DNA of 64,000 nt from assembly GCA_033557835.1 (NCBI GenBank), contig JAWQRO010000057.1:1-64000 (forward strand), written 5' to 3'. A program made the translations under genes and the position numbers. Origin of the DNA: Helochares maculicollis (lineage: Eukaryota; Arthropoda; Insecta; Coleoptera; Hydrophilidae). This document shows, piece after piece, positions 13,625 to 25,900 of this stretch. The notes beneath the pieces are model-generated. The model was not told the origin of the DNA. It made no database searches and was given only the letters and a program-made list of their open reading frames with translations. The number at the start of each line of letters is the position of its first letter. The stretch's first letter is position 1.

Positions 13625-14219
13625 AATCGCAAAACAAACATACTTTTGTCCAAATTTCCTAGTAAAACTCGTAAATCATCAGTAAAAAATTATAGTAATT
13701 CAATGGAAATTTGGAAGAAAAGTTAGCTAAATTCATTTCAGAGGCCTTTTATTCATAATAGTCAACATTATTTTTTGTGTAGGAATGCTTCCAGTTCCTG
13801 AATATGTTTATTTAATTCAAATTCTATTTGAAAATATTAAAAATACTTTTACCTTCTATTTAATACTCCAAAAAGTCGAATAGTACTATGCTAATAAGAC
13901 ATTCAAGTTTTGACCATTCTCTTCATAAATTGAAAATGTGCAATTGGTTGTTGATTATTTCTAACTTGTTTTATGTTATTACAGTGATAATGATGAAATT
14001 AATGTAAATTGCATATGAATGATTTTTTCATGATATTATTTTAATCGATTAATTCTAGCATATTTCATTGTTATAGATGGAACATAATTTATTTGTTTTT
14101 ATTTCTAAACGGGGTGTATTGTAGGGTTGCAATCTATTATTCTTGTACATTGCTCTATTTATTCACATACAAAAAAATTAAGAACCTGTGGAAATATGTA
14201 GATATTTTATATTGTGGCA

Positions 14220-14331
14220 AATAAATCATTAGATACCTCCAGGCTTTTTTAATATTCAATGTTATAAGTATCAGTGATGTTCTTTATTATGTACTGAACC
14301 ATTTTATGTAAAATTTGTAGCAGTAAATAAA
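14220..14331 (+). terminator. Polyadenylation signals of alpha-mannosidase II
   Basis: Two AATAAA motifs at 14220-14225 and 14326-14331 lie 600-700 bp past the stop codon, the second followed by a T/G-rich stretch. They are the best candidates for the 3' end and leave about 0.75 kb to the convergent HSPBAP1-like stop codon. Confidence 0.5.
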
Positions 14332-15084
14332 TATGTCAGTTTGTTAATATTTGTTTTAATATTTAATATGTAATTTTAAAGCAATATTTGTTTCAAAATA
14401 ATTATTCACATGAAGAAGTTTTATTTGTTTACAACAAATTGGAATTAAAGTTAGGTGGATACATAGAATAATCGTGATAATTGTAACCACCCTTCCCAAT
14501 ATCATCCAATCACTTTTATTACTATAGTAATTATATATTAGTGCACAACTCAATTGTTATGAGTTAAAATATGTAATGTGCGTGTAATACAAAAGTTATA
14601 AAGAAATAACGCCCAAAACAAATAACATACATTACTTGTGATATTAAGTGTTCCCAAAAACATGTACTTGTTGCAAACTATACAAGAAAAGAACTCATTT
14701 AAAGTGATTTGTAGTAAAGACTGTATGTTAATAGCTTCTAAATTATACACACACACTAAATATATGTCAAAACACCTTCTAGAACAAAAATGAACTCTTG
14801 TCAAAGTAAGTATACTACATTGTGTTGTGAAAAAAAAAATATTTCTAGAATATATAAATTAAAGAAATTATTAGTTCAAACTATTTACACATCACTAAAA
14901 ATACACAATTGTTGTATATATTGATATAGAAATATCAGAGCATAATGTACAAAATAAACAATTACGTCATATGCCAAATAAAGTAGTATTTTTCCTACTT
15001 TCTAAAGGCTATAAAGATTTTGCTCAACTCCATTAATTCTATTGATATAACAATAAGTGAATTTTCAAAAATACTCATCTTTTT

Positions 15085-16813
15085 TTACAATGTATTTATT
15101 TGCTTATTTAAAAGTTTACACTTAATTAAATCAACAACATCGGGTTGTGTTAAACTATCTAAAATATTAACTATAGGATTATCGTTTATGTTTTCACTTT
15201 TTATATTAAATCTTGATCTTTGTCTCCGTAGCATATCACAAGATTCCTCCGTTGATAAAATAGATATTTTGTTAATGTTTTTATGTTTCAATAATACATC
15301 GCAATTATATTGCTCTAAAGAAGTCTTAGGTGTGTCAGTACAAATCTTTTTGTTTTGACTATCCAATTTGCAATTTTTTAAACAGTTATCTACAAGAGTT
15401 ACTGAAGTTTTCAAATCTACAATTTCGGTACTTGGTTGAACTAAACAGGATTTTTCTTCACTTTTTAAATCCTTTAAAAATTGGGACATGATCATGGAAA
15501 CTATTGCTTCTTCTAGCTGCTTTTCTTTATCTGTATCCTAAAATGCATTCAAATTGATATAAATATCCAGCTAGACATTAATATGACTTTCATACCAATG
15601 GTATCCACGTATTGATACTAATAGAAATTTCAACATTTTCAACGTAATGCCACCAGCCATTTGGTACAAATAGAACGTCCCCAGGTTCTAACGTTATGCA
15701 TCTCATACCATGTACACCTAAAAAAATTGCGATTTGATACATTTTAAAATTGTATCATTTATTGATAGATCATACATTTAATATATTTTTCTTGTGGGCA
15801 AAACATGTTAATTTTCGAATAAATGCTTGATTCCTCGTAAGGAACTCTGGTAGGACACAAATTTTCTTCCGGAGGAAACAAAAACCATTTTTTCCTAAAA
15901 AAGATTACTGTATTTATGGGTATGTAAGCACTTTTTTTTAATCAAACAAATTGACCCGAAAATAAATATGCCCAATAATTCGGCATCTATGGAAACGAAA
16001 CCAGAAATATTGACGGGCTTTTGGATGCATTAGTTTTTATAAATATTTTATGTACTAATAGTGGGCGTTTCAAATTAGTCTAAGCCGGCGAATCAAATGA
16101 TTTTTTTTAATTGCTCCTGAAATCAAAACTAAAATATGTGTCACAAACCTTCCATATATTTGTGCAACTAAATTATATCCATAAGTATCAATGTGGCAAG
16201 GTGTGTGTGCTCCTCTTGAACCTATCCATATTGTGCTTTGGTCACTTTTTATATTCGGAAATCCAAAATTACTCCAATTTATAGACTAAAATGTATAACC
16301 TGCTGTATCAAACATGTGAAAATTAACAACAATTAAAAATGTTTCACTGTTGCTATATACATATGAGAGCTACCGGCTTTGAATTGTGCTTTGCTAATGT
16401 AGCATAGCGAGCAGCTCAAATATTTATATGATTCATTACATTTTGTAAGTCCGAAATGTTCAATAGCCATTCCTTTAAATACTTGTAATCAAAGTATAAC
16501 CATTCATCTTTTGAATTTGTTGCATGTTCTAAAAATTCAGCGAATGTGCCATTTACTATCGTTGAAGTACTTTCCCACTGTGGCTCCTAGGTTTGAAGGA
16601 AAAAGTAAGTACTGCTATTTAATGTGAGAAAAATTTAATTGTAAATACCAGACTGTATTCAAATTTTCCTTGTCGAAATTGCAGTTCGTTATTTCCAAGT
16701 CTTTTATTCCAATCCTCCAGAGACCATTTTAATATATCCCAGTTTAAACTATTCGTGAAATGTAGTGGTTCTTTGGTGTTATCCAATAGGAGTTTTAGCT
16801 CATTTGGGGCCAT
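15085..16813 (-). CDS. HSPBAP1: HSPBAP1-like JmjC-domain protein, 6 exons
   Basis: Minus-strand exons are 16649-16813, 16440-16586, 16149-16285, 15776-15894, 15596-15717 and 15085-15537, joining in frame to 380 aa. The JmjC cupin occupies about residues 60-225. HTPCHIDTYG gives the Fe(II) ligands His135 and Asp137, and PNGWWHYVE the distal ligand His213; KKWFLFPPEE and TRVPYEESSIYSKIN lie between them. The short C-terminal block ILDSLTQPDVVDLIK matches the conserved tail of vertebrate HSPBAP1 (PASS1), a protein reported to bind HSP27. An intact iron triad suggests an active 2-oxoglutarate oxygenase, but the substrate is unknown. The linker at about 250-350 is poorly conserved and charged. The Met at 16813 may be preceded by a 5' intron, because a tag acceptor lies just upstream. 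Confidence 0.92.
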
Positions 16814-16999
16814 TGCTCTTTCAACCTACCATAAGCAATATCAAACATGTTTAATATACACTTCTATTGATGGATATATGGATTATAATATTTGGGTTCA
16901 TGTAAAAAAAATCATGCATTATACAAGTTAGTATCCCCCATCTAAAACCCTATAGCTTAAATTATTGTTTTGTATAAAAAAACATGGGAAGAAAATTTG

Positions 17000-17285
17000 G
17001 TATTTCACTCTACGCTTGTAGAACGGATAATAGAGGAATGTCACTTAGAATCAAGGTTCACAGAATCTCTTAAGCTAACAGAATGATATTTTTGTTACTA
17101 CATTTAGCCAACGAAAAAACCCACCTCAACAAGATGCTGTACGGATTGATGCATTAAAAGAATAATGGAAAAAAGATAAAGAAAGAAAGAGTATTTATTG
17201 TGCAAATTGTAATGTAGGCTTATGTGCTGTTCCTTGTTTTAAGATCTATGACAGAATTAAATATTCGGTCATCAATAATCAATAA
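17000..17285 (+). mobile_element. piggyBac-like C-terminal fragment
   Basis: The last part reads in one frame as a cysteine cluster (YCANCNVGLCAVPCFKIY) ending at a TAA at 17283. This matches the zinc-finger tail that closes piggyBac-family transposases. Upstream, broken frames give RFTESLKLTE and PTKKPTSTRCCTD, resembling the region before that finger. No catalytic domain is present, so this is a 3' remnant between the HSPBAP1-like gene and aftiphilin. An AATAAA overlaps its stop codon. Confidence 0.65.
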
Positions 17286-18240
17286 AATATTGTTGATAAA
17301 TTTGATTTGCATTTTTTTTAACTAATACAAACATTAAGTTCTTATCTTTCTTAACCAACAAAGTATTCTAGATATCTAATTTTAAAACTTGCTGTGTTGT
17401 CTGCATCTGCATTTTTTCATGCCTAGTGAAACAATCGGTATAAGTTTTACACAGACGATTTTTAGAAATTAGAATCCGCTTTAAATTTTTTTCTAAAATA
17501 CATTGTTTTTGAGTTACATGACTAGAAAAATAATGAACAAAAGAGAAAGATGATCCTGTTGTAATTTGCTAGAAGAGAATATCAAAGTCGTTATTCATAA
17601 GCAAATATTTCTATTAGATGAATATGCATTATTCTGACCTCAATTCTAAATTATATTATATATATAATGAACATACTTATAAAATTCACATATAAGAAGT
17701 ATTAATTGACATAAAATAAAATAATTTTTTTTTATATAATACTAATTTTTGAGTAAAATATTAACAAAAAAATAAAACATTACGATAATAGTGAGGCAAA
17801 TATATATTTATAGAAAATTTGCTATGTAACAATTTAAATATTATTTTAATAATTATTTGATTTTATATATTCCTCTGACAACCTAAAATACATGAGTGCC
17901 AAATGATAACGTCTATTAAGCCAAATGCTTGTTACTTACATAAGGAATTAATTAAATATTAAAATTTGAAAAAGTTATGTTCATAGATAAACTCAATATA
18001 TTCAAAGGTAAGGTTATGCGTTCTTTCACAACTATATACAGAGGTGTATCTCGTGTGTTGTATATTGCCCACACGCCGCAAAAAAATATAATGCTTTCTT
18101 AGTTGTGTATGTGTGTGGGTAATATTAACAAATGTGGTAAGAATATCTTCAACATCGGTATTTATAGTTAGAAAGCTTTAATTAAGATTAGAAATAGAAG
18201 ATTTAAATAAAACTTAATACAGTTCTGATATTACATTCGC
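17286..18240. other. Intergenic AT-rich segment
   Basis: No gene or recognisable repeat is visible between the piggyBac fragment and the putative aftiphilin 5' exon. Confidence 0.5.
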
Positions 18241-18472
18241 ATCGCATTTGTTGCCAACTTTCTGGAAAAAAGTACAGGTGAAAATAAATCAATATGGCTA
18301 CCAGTGTCATCTTTTTGTGAATATTGAAAATTTAGTAATCTCCGTATGTCACCTATGAAATATTGAATAAAGTTAATACAGAAAGTGAAATTCCAAGTGC
18401 TATCCACGTCACAAACGTTGTGAATTGCGGTTTCGTGTTGGATTTAAGAAATTACATCAGCCCTAAGCACAG
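18241..18472 (+). promoter_or_regulatory. Possible non-coding first exon of aftiphilin
   Basis: The strong donor CAG|GTAAGC at 18473 ends a less AT-rich stretch that contains a short upstream ORF of eight codons and a CACGTCAC element near 18407. It lies about 4.5 kb before the exon bearing the aftiphilin start codon, which itself begins directly at a splice acceptor and therefore needs an upstream non-coding exon. The 5' boundary is a guess. Confidence 0.35.
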
Positions 18473-19347
18473 GTAAGCAATTATTGTTGACGATAATATG
18501 TTAATTTATGTAATTATAAATTAATTGTGGATGAGTGTGTCTATCGAAGAAACTTCGCTTATTGTGTTGCGTGTTCAAGGACAAAAGCTTTAACAATTAC
18601 ATTTTTATGTTGATGGGCATCCAATAAGTAAATTGTTTGACAGCTGTCGATTGTTTTGCTGCTCAGATGAGTTGATTTCGCATCGTTTGTTTGTGAATTG
18701 CTCCAAAGCTTTCGATTGTCAATTTGAGTGATTAAATTAAAGTGTTGCCTATTATTACTGTGCATTTCTGAATAGTGTGTTAAAATATATTTTTACGTAC
18801 ATCTAGTTGTCATGTAGGTCAATGTATTGTTGCAATTTTTATACTATCTACAAGTACCTGTCTTGGTGTGTACAGTTTAAATACTGATAACAGTGCTTAC
18901 TTTTATTTACTCAAAAACTTGATTGTTTAATAAGTGCATTTCAGCTAACAGTATATTTGCCAAGAAACTGTTAAAATAAATAATATTGCTACTTCATTGT
19001 TTACAGTAAGTTATACAAATTTAGTTAGTAAAATTTCACCCAGGAGTTATTCTGTGTGTGTATGACCTTTATAACATAAAATATAATATCGTATTGCAAA
19101 GATAAAGAGATACAAAAATATGTATCAAAATAGATGAAATCTACATCCATTCAAGGAGTAGATCACTTGTTTTTTATTAAATATTAGCAGCGACATAAAA
19201 CATTTTGTTAGTTGTTTATAAATCCAACATATGATGCAAAAATTAAACTGGACTATGTTGTCCTTCCACTTCCTTCTAGTCTAAATTTTTGTAAAATTTC
19301 TATATTTTAGTTACTGGTAATATCCTACAGCTAACAACTGCAATATA

Positions 19348-19850
19348 CTACTGTGAATTTGTATATAAAATGTAAATTCTTTATTTATTCTTCCAAATCA
19401 ATTTCAACCCCTTCAATATCCCCGTCCGATAAAACGCACTTTTGCCAAAGCTTTTTCCAATCCTCGTAACAGTCGGAATAGTCTTTTTCCGGTATGGTAT
19501 TCAAGACCTTCTTCGATTCGGTTTTTATCTCCTCAATTGTATCAAAATGGTATCCCCGCATTGACTTTTTCAGTTTTCTGAATAGCCAAAAGTCGCACGG
19601 AGCCAAATCAGGTAAATACGGTGGTTGTAGAATGATGAGTCGAGTTTTTGGCAAAATAGTCGCGAAGAACCAATGCAGTATGACATGGTGCATTTGGCAC
19701 CAATCTAGACTTGACTCTTTCAAAATGGTTAGGGCTGAGCCAAATGACATTCCAACACTATCAACGAGATCTCTAATTGTCAATCGACGATTTTCAAGCA
19801 CCAAATCTTTGAATTTTTGGATGTGGCACTCGTTGGTAGACTTTGATGCA
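19348..19850 (-). mobile_element. mariner copy 1, internally deleted and truncated
   Basis: The minus strand from 19385 to 19804 encodes the N-proximal block (NRRLTIRDLVDSVGMSFGSA) fused directly to the C-terminal block (PYLPDLAPCDFWLF, HFDTIEEIKTESKK, ending IDLEE stop) of an insect mariner transposase. The intervening region with the first two catalytic Asp is missing. The left end begins CTACTGTGA after a TA at 19346-19347, but about 15 bp of the inverted repeat that copy 2 retains are deleted here. The 5' end of the element is lost near 19850. It lies in the intron upstream of the aftiphilin start codon. Confidence 0.85.
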
Positions 19851-22800
19851 ATATCTCTTAATTTACATCATTTTCACAAGCATTAAGAAATGTCAAAAAT
19901 AACTTCCTATAATTTGAAGCATATACTTAAGGACACACAAGGAGTATGAGTGAAAGCACTAATAATCATAAGAGAACTTAAGAACAAAAATTCAATTACA
20001 TACAAATGTAAGATAAAATAATTGATGCTGTAGAAAAACTTGTCACAAATTGAGACAATGTGAAGGATTAAAACTTAGATTATTTAATAAATGCTTATTA
20101 CCTTTGGTTGACTGATTTGTGACTAACTGCAAGTTGTAGTATAATCAATTTGGTGACAAATGGATTTTTTATTTATCAATGTCATCTTGAGTTTAGCTAT
20201 GAAAGTGCTTGTTGATTCGCTAAAAAATTATCTGCAATGCTTTAATTAAATTCAAAAGACACACCAAATCTCTTTTGAATTTAATTATATTTTAGGGTTT
20301 GTTAGCGTCAAAAGGCAAGGATTAGAAAAATTAAACCATGTCTTTCAAATACGGAATTTATTTAGCTGATGATTAAACTAAGAATATTTGAACAATCTTT
20401 CCGTTTTTGACTAAAAATCTAGATTAATTAGAATGAGCATTTAAAGCTTATTAAGGGTAACTGTGTGCAACTCTGTCGATTAAATAAATATATGTTAGGA
20501 ATGAGCACATTCTTGTCTACTATAAATACATGTGTTATTACAACTAAAATTGTATAACTCGATTTATGCTGCCCACTCTATATTGGCTGGTATTTCAGTC
20601 ATGATCAGTGGCGAAATAGTAATTACCTAGTGTTTTGCATGATTAAATGTCAACTTTTTTAAAGGATCTCATCTAGATGTACTTTAAAGTTTAGATTTTG
20701 TTCCTCCTTGAATTTAGCCTTCCATTGATGCATTGCAGAAACTACTTTGTAATGGTTGAAAACAACCAAGTGTAAAAACACAGACAAGGTTCTTTATCAT
20801 TTGTAGCAGTTCTTTTATCTTTCCCGCAAGGTATTAATAGTTTGGCTTAAGATATATGTTCTTTAAAGAGTAATATAATTACAGTAACTTTCTCATACTT
20901 TTTATACCATTATGGTACTTTCAAAGAAAATGCTCTAAAATAAGTTTTCACATGCTCACAGTTGTTCACCCCTTGCCTGCATTGAATATCGCATCAAAGT
21001 TTTTCTCTACTTTTAAGCTTAAACAGGTTTAATATATCAATAAAGTTAACTTACATTTATTTCAGTCTCGGCTCAGAAACTATAATCTATGACAAGACTG
21101 AAAAAATATAAACATAGTGCAACATGTCGCTCTCACTTGGCTTCTCACTTAGACACATTTAGTTTGTTTTTGTAAATCACTTGGTGTTAAACAAGCTTTT
21201 CGACAAATACAAATGATTTTACTTCTATAAAAACACAAAAATTGACAATGAATCTTGTTCTGCTTGCATTTTGTCTACTATATTACATATAAAAAACTTT
21301 ATTTTGAAAAAATATATATTTAAGGGTTGGAGTAACTAACAAGCACAGTCTGATGAGGTTTTGGGAATCAATTCAAGTCATGATCTTTTCCACTAGTTTT
21401 GGACATATTGTGTATATAAAAATTTGAATATAAATCAATTAATTGTAAATTTATAGAAATAAATACGATTTGCATAGACATCTAGACGTAGCATACGTTT
21501 TAATTTTTTTAATAAAATGAATCATGTCTGTTTACTAGTGAAATGGTATGATCATTTCATAAATTTATTGTTCATTTGTATATGCAAAAATTGAAACACT
21601 GTAATGGTGGTTTTTAGGGTAATTTATAGCTATACAATCGTGTAATTTTGTAACAAAAATTTAATCTTTAATTTTACCTTTACAGTGTTTTTCAATTTAT
21701 ACCAAATTGTTTAATAAAATAATGAGTCGCTGTATTTTTGTTTTCACTTCAATTTAAGATATTTAAATTGGTAAGATTTGATGATTTTGCCCAACTGAAT
21801 AATTCATTAAAGCGATTTTATAGTGTACTGATTTAGATAAAATTTATATTGAACAACTTAGGTACAAGTTTACAATGGGTGGATAATGCTGATAGTTGTT
21901 TTAACTGATTCATATATCAAGAAATTTCATTTTAAATTTGCATACGTTTTAACATGCCTGGTAAATATTCCTTTCAATGCAATATATTTATCAGTTTCTG
22001 ATACCAATGTAAGTTGTAATATTGCATGTAGTATGTGAAAAACTGTAAAAAGTAATGTATGATTATTTATTGGTGTACTTTTTGTTTATTAACATTTTTC
22101 ATTCAAAATGGTTTGATGATTCAGGTTTATTTCTGAAAGTAATGACTGCTGCAATTTAAATATCTAGATTAACAAGTCTCCCTAAAACAGTGGTGGTATG
22201 AGAGGCCTTGAGTTCAATTCTTAGTATTTATACTCTGTTCTGACAGGGTCTGCAGAAGCATTTAAAATGTAATTGGCATTTTTTCTTTAATCTAATGTAT
22301 AGATATAGTTAGGGCTAAGTGTTTATCAATACTGACGTTTAATATATTGGCTCTTCAAATCGATGCAAAGGGACAACAGAGAAACTATTTTGTTTTTATC
22401 AAATGTCTTCTTAATACTTGACGTAAATTGACGATTTGTTGGCAAGGGCGACATATGCTCTTACTTACTAAACACACTGGTATAATGCATTCAATTTAAT
22501 GGTAATAGATCATGAGGGTTGGTCTGCAGACACATTTTTATTTGTTTGATAATTACTAGCAGCAGCAATAAACGGTACCGTCACATTTTGCCTCAATACA
22601 AGTGTATATATTTACCAGCTTAAAATATAAAAGCATTTTTACCTCATAGTTTTGCACTCACTTATGGGAAGTAAATAAATAAAATCTGGGGCCATATCTA
22701 AAAACAGTTGGAATTGAATTACAAAATAGCCGGTTGCTATTTTTCAGGTTATGATAATTGCAATCTTTGTAAAAAATGACAATGACTATTCTAACTGGTG

Positions 22801-22949
22801 AAATGTGCATATCTCTCTGCGGCTACGTACAGTCTGATATGTGTAATAAAAGCTTGACGTTTAGGATATTTGAATATATTTTGTCATACTTTTAACTTTA
22901 ATTGTTTCCTTTATCCACACGCTTACAATTGTATCATTTTTGCTTTCAG
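19851..22949 (+). other. Aftiphilin 5' intron, remainder
   Basis: AT-rich intronic sequence with no long open frame. A tRNA B-box-like stretch near 22210 (GAGTTCAATTCT) might be a SINE remnant, but no A box or tail supports it. Confidence 0.45.
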
Positions 22950-25900
22950 ATGTCTAATATAATACCTCCATTACTAAGTAGCTCTCCTCCCCCAATAACA
23001 ACAAATGATGAAGATGAAGACGATGAGTTTGGAGATTTCACAGCAGCTGTAGATTTGTCGTTTAATTGTGGATGTAAGTAATTGATTTTAAGATTGCATT
23101 TAATAGAAGCAGTAATTAACACTTTTATGTTCAGTGATTTACATTATTACTATTACCTAATTTTCCTTCACAATACTTATTTCTGACAAAAATATTGGGT
23201 TTTAAAATTTCAGCTCTATCTCTTCCAGTGTCACCCGACCAATCGCCAATTAAGTCGCCGGAAAAAACAATTTTGCATAACAATCCAGAAGTAAACTGTT
23301 ACGAAACAGAAAAGTCTTTAGAGGCAAGGGCATTAGAAAAAGATTTTCAAGATAAACGGAAAGATACATTTTCTTGTGATACGAATTCAATTACTGTTGA
23401 ACCAAGTGTCAATTCTTCAAGTGTAGACTGTACAAATGTAAATATTATAGACAAAAGAAATCCAGAGATTATTGTAGATACTTACTTAAGTAAAGTAGAT
23501 GAAACCAAAGTTGTTCATAATGAAGCAGATGAAGAAAACTTCGATGATTTTTGTGAATTTCAAGTACCAGGAAATGAAGACTGCCAACATAGCGATTCTA
23601 TTGTAAAAAGTTCTCATAGTAGTATCTGTAAAACAACTGCCGTTCCTTGCGATGTGCCAAAAGAAACAAGCGAATTTAACGGGCAAGTACCTACGAAGAC
23701 CTTGTCGAGTGACTTAGCGATTGAGAGTGTAACGTCTAAATCTCTGAGTGGGAGTGTATTTGATAGTACTGAAAATCATGAAGTAAAAGAGGCTATTTCA
23801 AATTCAAACGATAAAGCTAATTGCAACAATAATGAATCACATCCTACTACTTCAGAAGAATTTGATGATTTTAAAACCTCAGACTTTACTAGCCAAGATG
23901 AATTTGGTGACTTTACGGATAATAACTCTTCTTTCTCCAGCAGTAATCCAGAAAACAAAAATATTGAAGATAGTGTACAAAGTTTGAGTACCTTTGATAG
24001 CTTTAATAATCATGGAACTGTTCATAATTTAAGCATGAAACTGAATGAAACCGAAGATAACTTGTTATCAAGTCCTAGTCAGATTGAAAATGAGTTTGCT
24101 GTTTTTGCAAGTCAGGAGTCTTTGAAACAAAATTTTAACGTTGACTTTACGACCAATTCCACTGCAAGCTCTTTAAGCCAAAAACAAAACCCTAATTTTC
24201 AATCTACTGACAATCCATATTTAGAAGAACCACCAGATTTACCGCCAGATTTAGAAATGGAAGAGGAAGAAATCGGGGATTTAAATCATTTCCAAGACCA
24301 TTGCTTAGAATTGGATTCTGAATCCGATTCTCAGCATATGCCGTCGGAATCTTTAGTGCCTTATCAAGAAAATAAGGATGATTTTAATTATGTAGGCATT
24401 CTTAGATCAGTTAGAGAATCTTCTATGTTAGTAAATAACAGCATAGATGGTATTGCATTTCAAGATTGCGATGAAAATGAGAGTAATATATTAAAGAATA
24501 AATCAAATATGAATCATTTAAATAAGAGTTGTAGCTTAGAAAATGTATTTAGTGAAAAGGATGAGATGCAGAAATTTAGTTTAGAAAGAGATGATGACGA
24601 TTTTGGTGACTTTAAAATTAGTAGTTTAAATAGTGAACTTGTAAAGTCACAAGAAGTTAACGGATGTAGTACAGAAGGTAACGAATTTGGGCATTTCAAC
24701 GTTTGTAAAAGTGATATAGAATATATTGATCAGCAAGATTATAAAAATGGTGATGGTATTAGTTTTGCTGATTTTGATAATGCCCCTTTTGAAGTGCAAT
24801 CGAAAAATTTGGACGTGCCCCAGAATAAAGATACCACTGACACTACAAACAACGATATGGAGGACGACACCTTTGGCGATTTCAGTACTTTCGAAAGTGA
24901 AGTTGTCACAAATGAACCAGAAGTGCAACAGAAAGTTGATATCGTGTCCGATAGTCAACCTACATTAAGTGAAGGTGATGATGATGACTTTGGAGATTTT
25001 GATGATTATTCTTCAAATTCAATGGGGAATAACACCTTTGGAGACTTTTCCGTTAGCCAAAAAGATTCTATTTTCATTACTGATCCTAAAGATGTCCCGA
25101 AACAAGCAGAGAAAATAGTTTTGGAAATGTTTCCTGTTATACAGGAGGAATGCGAAGAATACGAGTCAACTGATTTTCTTAAAGAAGACTTTGTTTTCAA
25201 AGAAGTGAAGGACGTAACTGAAACTAATGCTTTATCATACCAATGGTCAAAATCTGCCAGTCAGGAGACATTACTAAAGGCTCTAAATATTGACATGAGA
25301 AACATAGTAAGTATTGTAGAGTTGTACATTTTTGAACCACTGTTATGATGTCATCTACTTTATTATTAAGGTATCTATTATTTTTAGTTACATGGTCCTG
25401 GCTGGTGTTCTTCTATGCCAAAGTTTGCATCCAATTTGGGAATTGCTCCTTTAGAACCAGTGAAGACCGAAATGTTAACACCAACTCCAATACAAAATAC
25501 AATACTGATGCCTACGCAAATAAGCACAGCTCAACCAACCTTAAATGCTATCAGTAATCAAGCTGAAATACCATCTGCTCAATTTGATTGGACAAGCTCA
25601 GGATTGACGAATCCACTTGATTGTAAGTATATAATAACAATACTATGTAGTTCAGTATAAAGTAGTTTTCTGCTAAAAGACAACAAAAAACTAACTACTA
25701 AAATTCATTTGATATTCTAATTAAACAAAATGTGTGTAATTTATAGGTCCTGAAATAAATTTAACATTTAGTGAACATAAAATACAGAAAAAATGGTTTA
25801 AATTTTGGAAATAATTTTTGTTTTGGAATTTGCATGCACAAAGTCTTAGAAGGTGATATATTTTGCATTGTTTGACACTTTTTTAACGGTACAGCCGAGA

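Noticed and set aside
14356..14804. Two minus-strand frames of 65 and 84 codons between alpha-mannosidase II and the HSPBAP1-like gene
   Set aside because: Low-complexity hydrophobic translations of AT-rich 3' flanking DNA, with no recognisable domain or conserved start.
15020..15358. 112-codon plus-strand frame
   Set aside because: Antisense of the last HSPBAP1-like exon, which is supported by family similarity at its C-terminus.
22190..22260. tRNA-derived SINE suggested by a B-box-like GAGTTCAATTCT
   Set aside because: No A box at the right distance, no cloverleaf, no tail or target duplication seen.
23486..25200. Several minus-strand frames of 60-103 codons inside aftiphilin exon 2
   Set aside because: Shadows of a long coding exon; the sense strand shows the conserved motifs.
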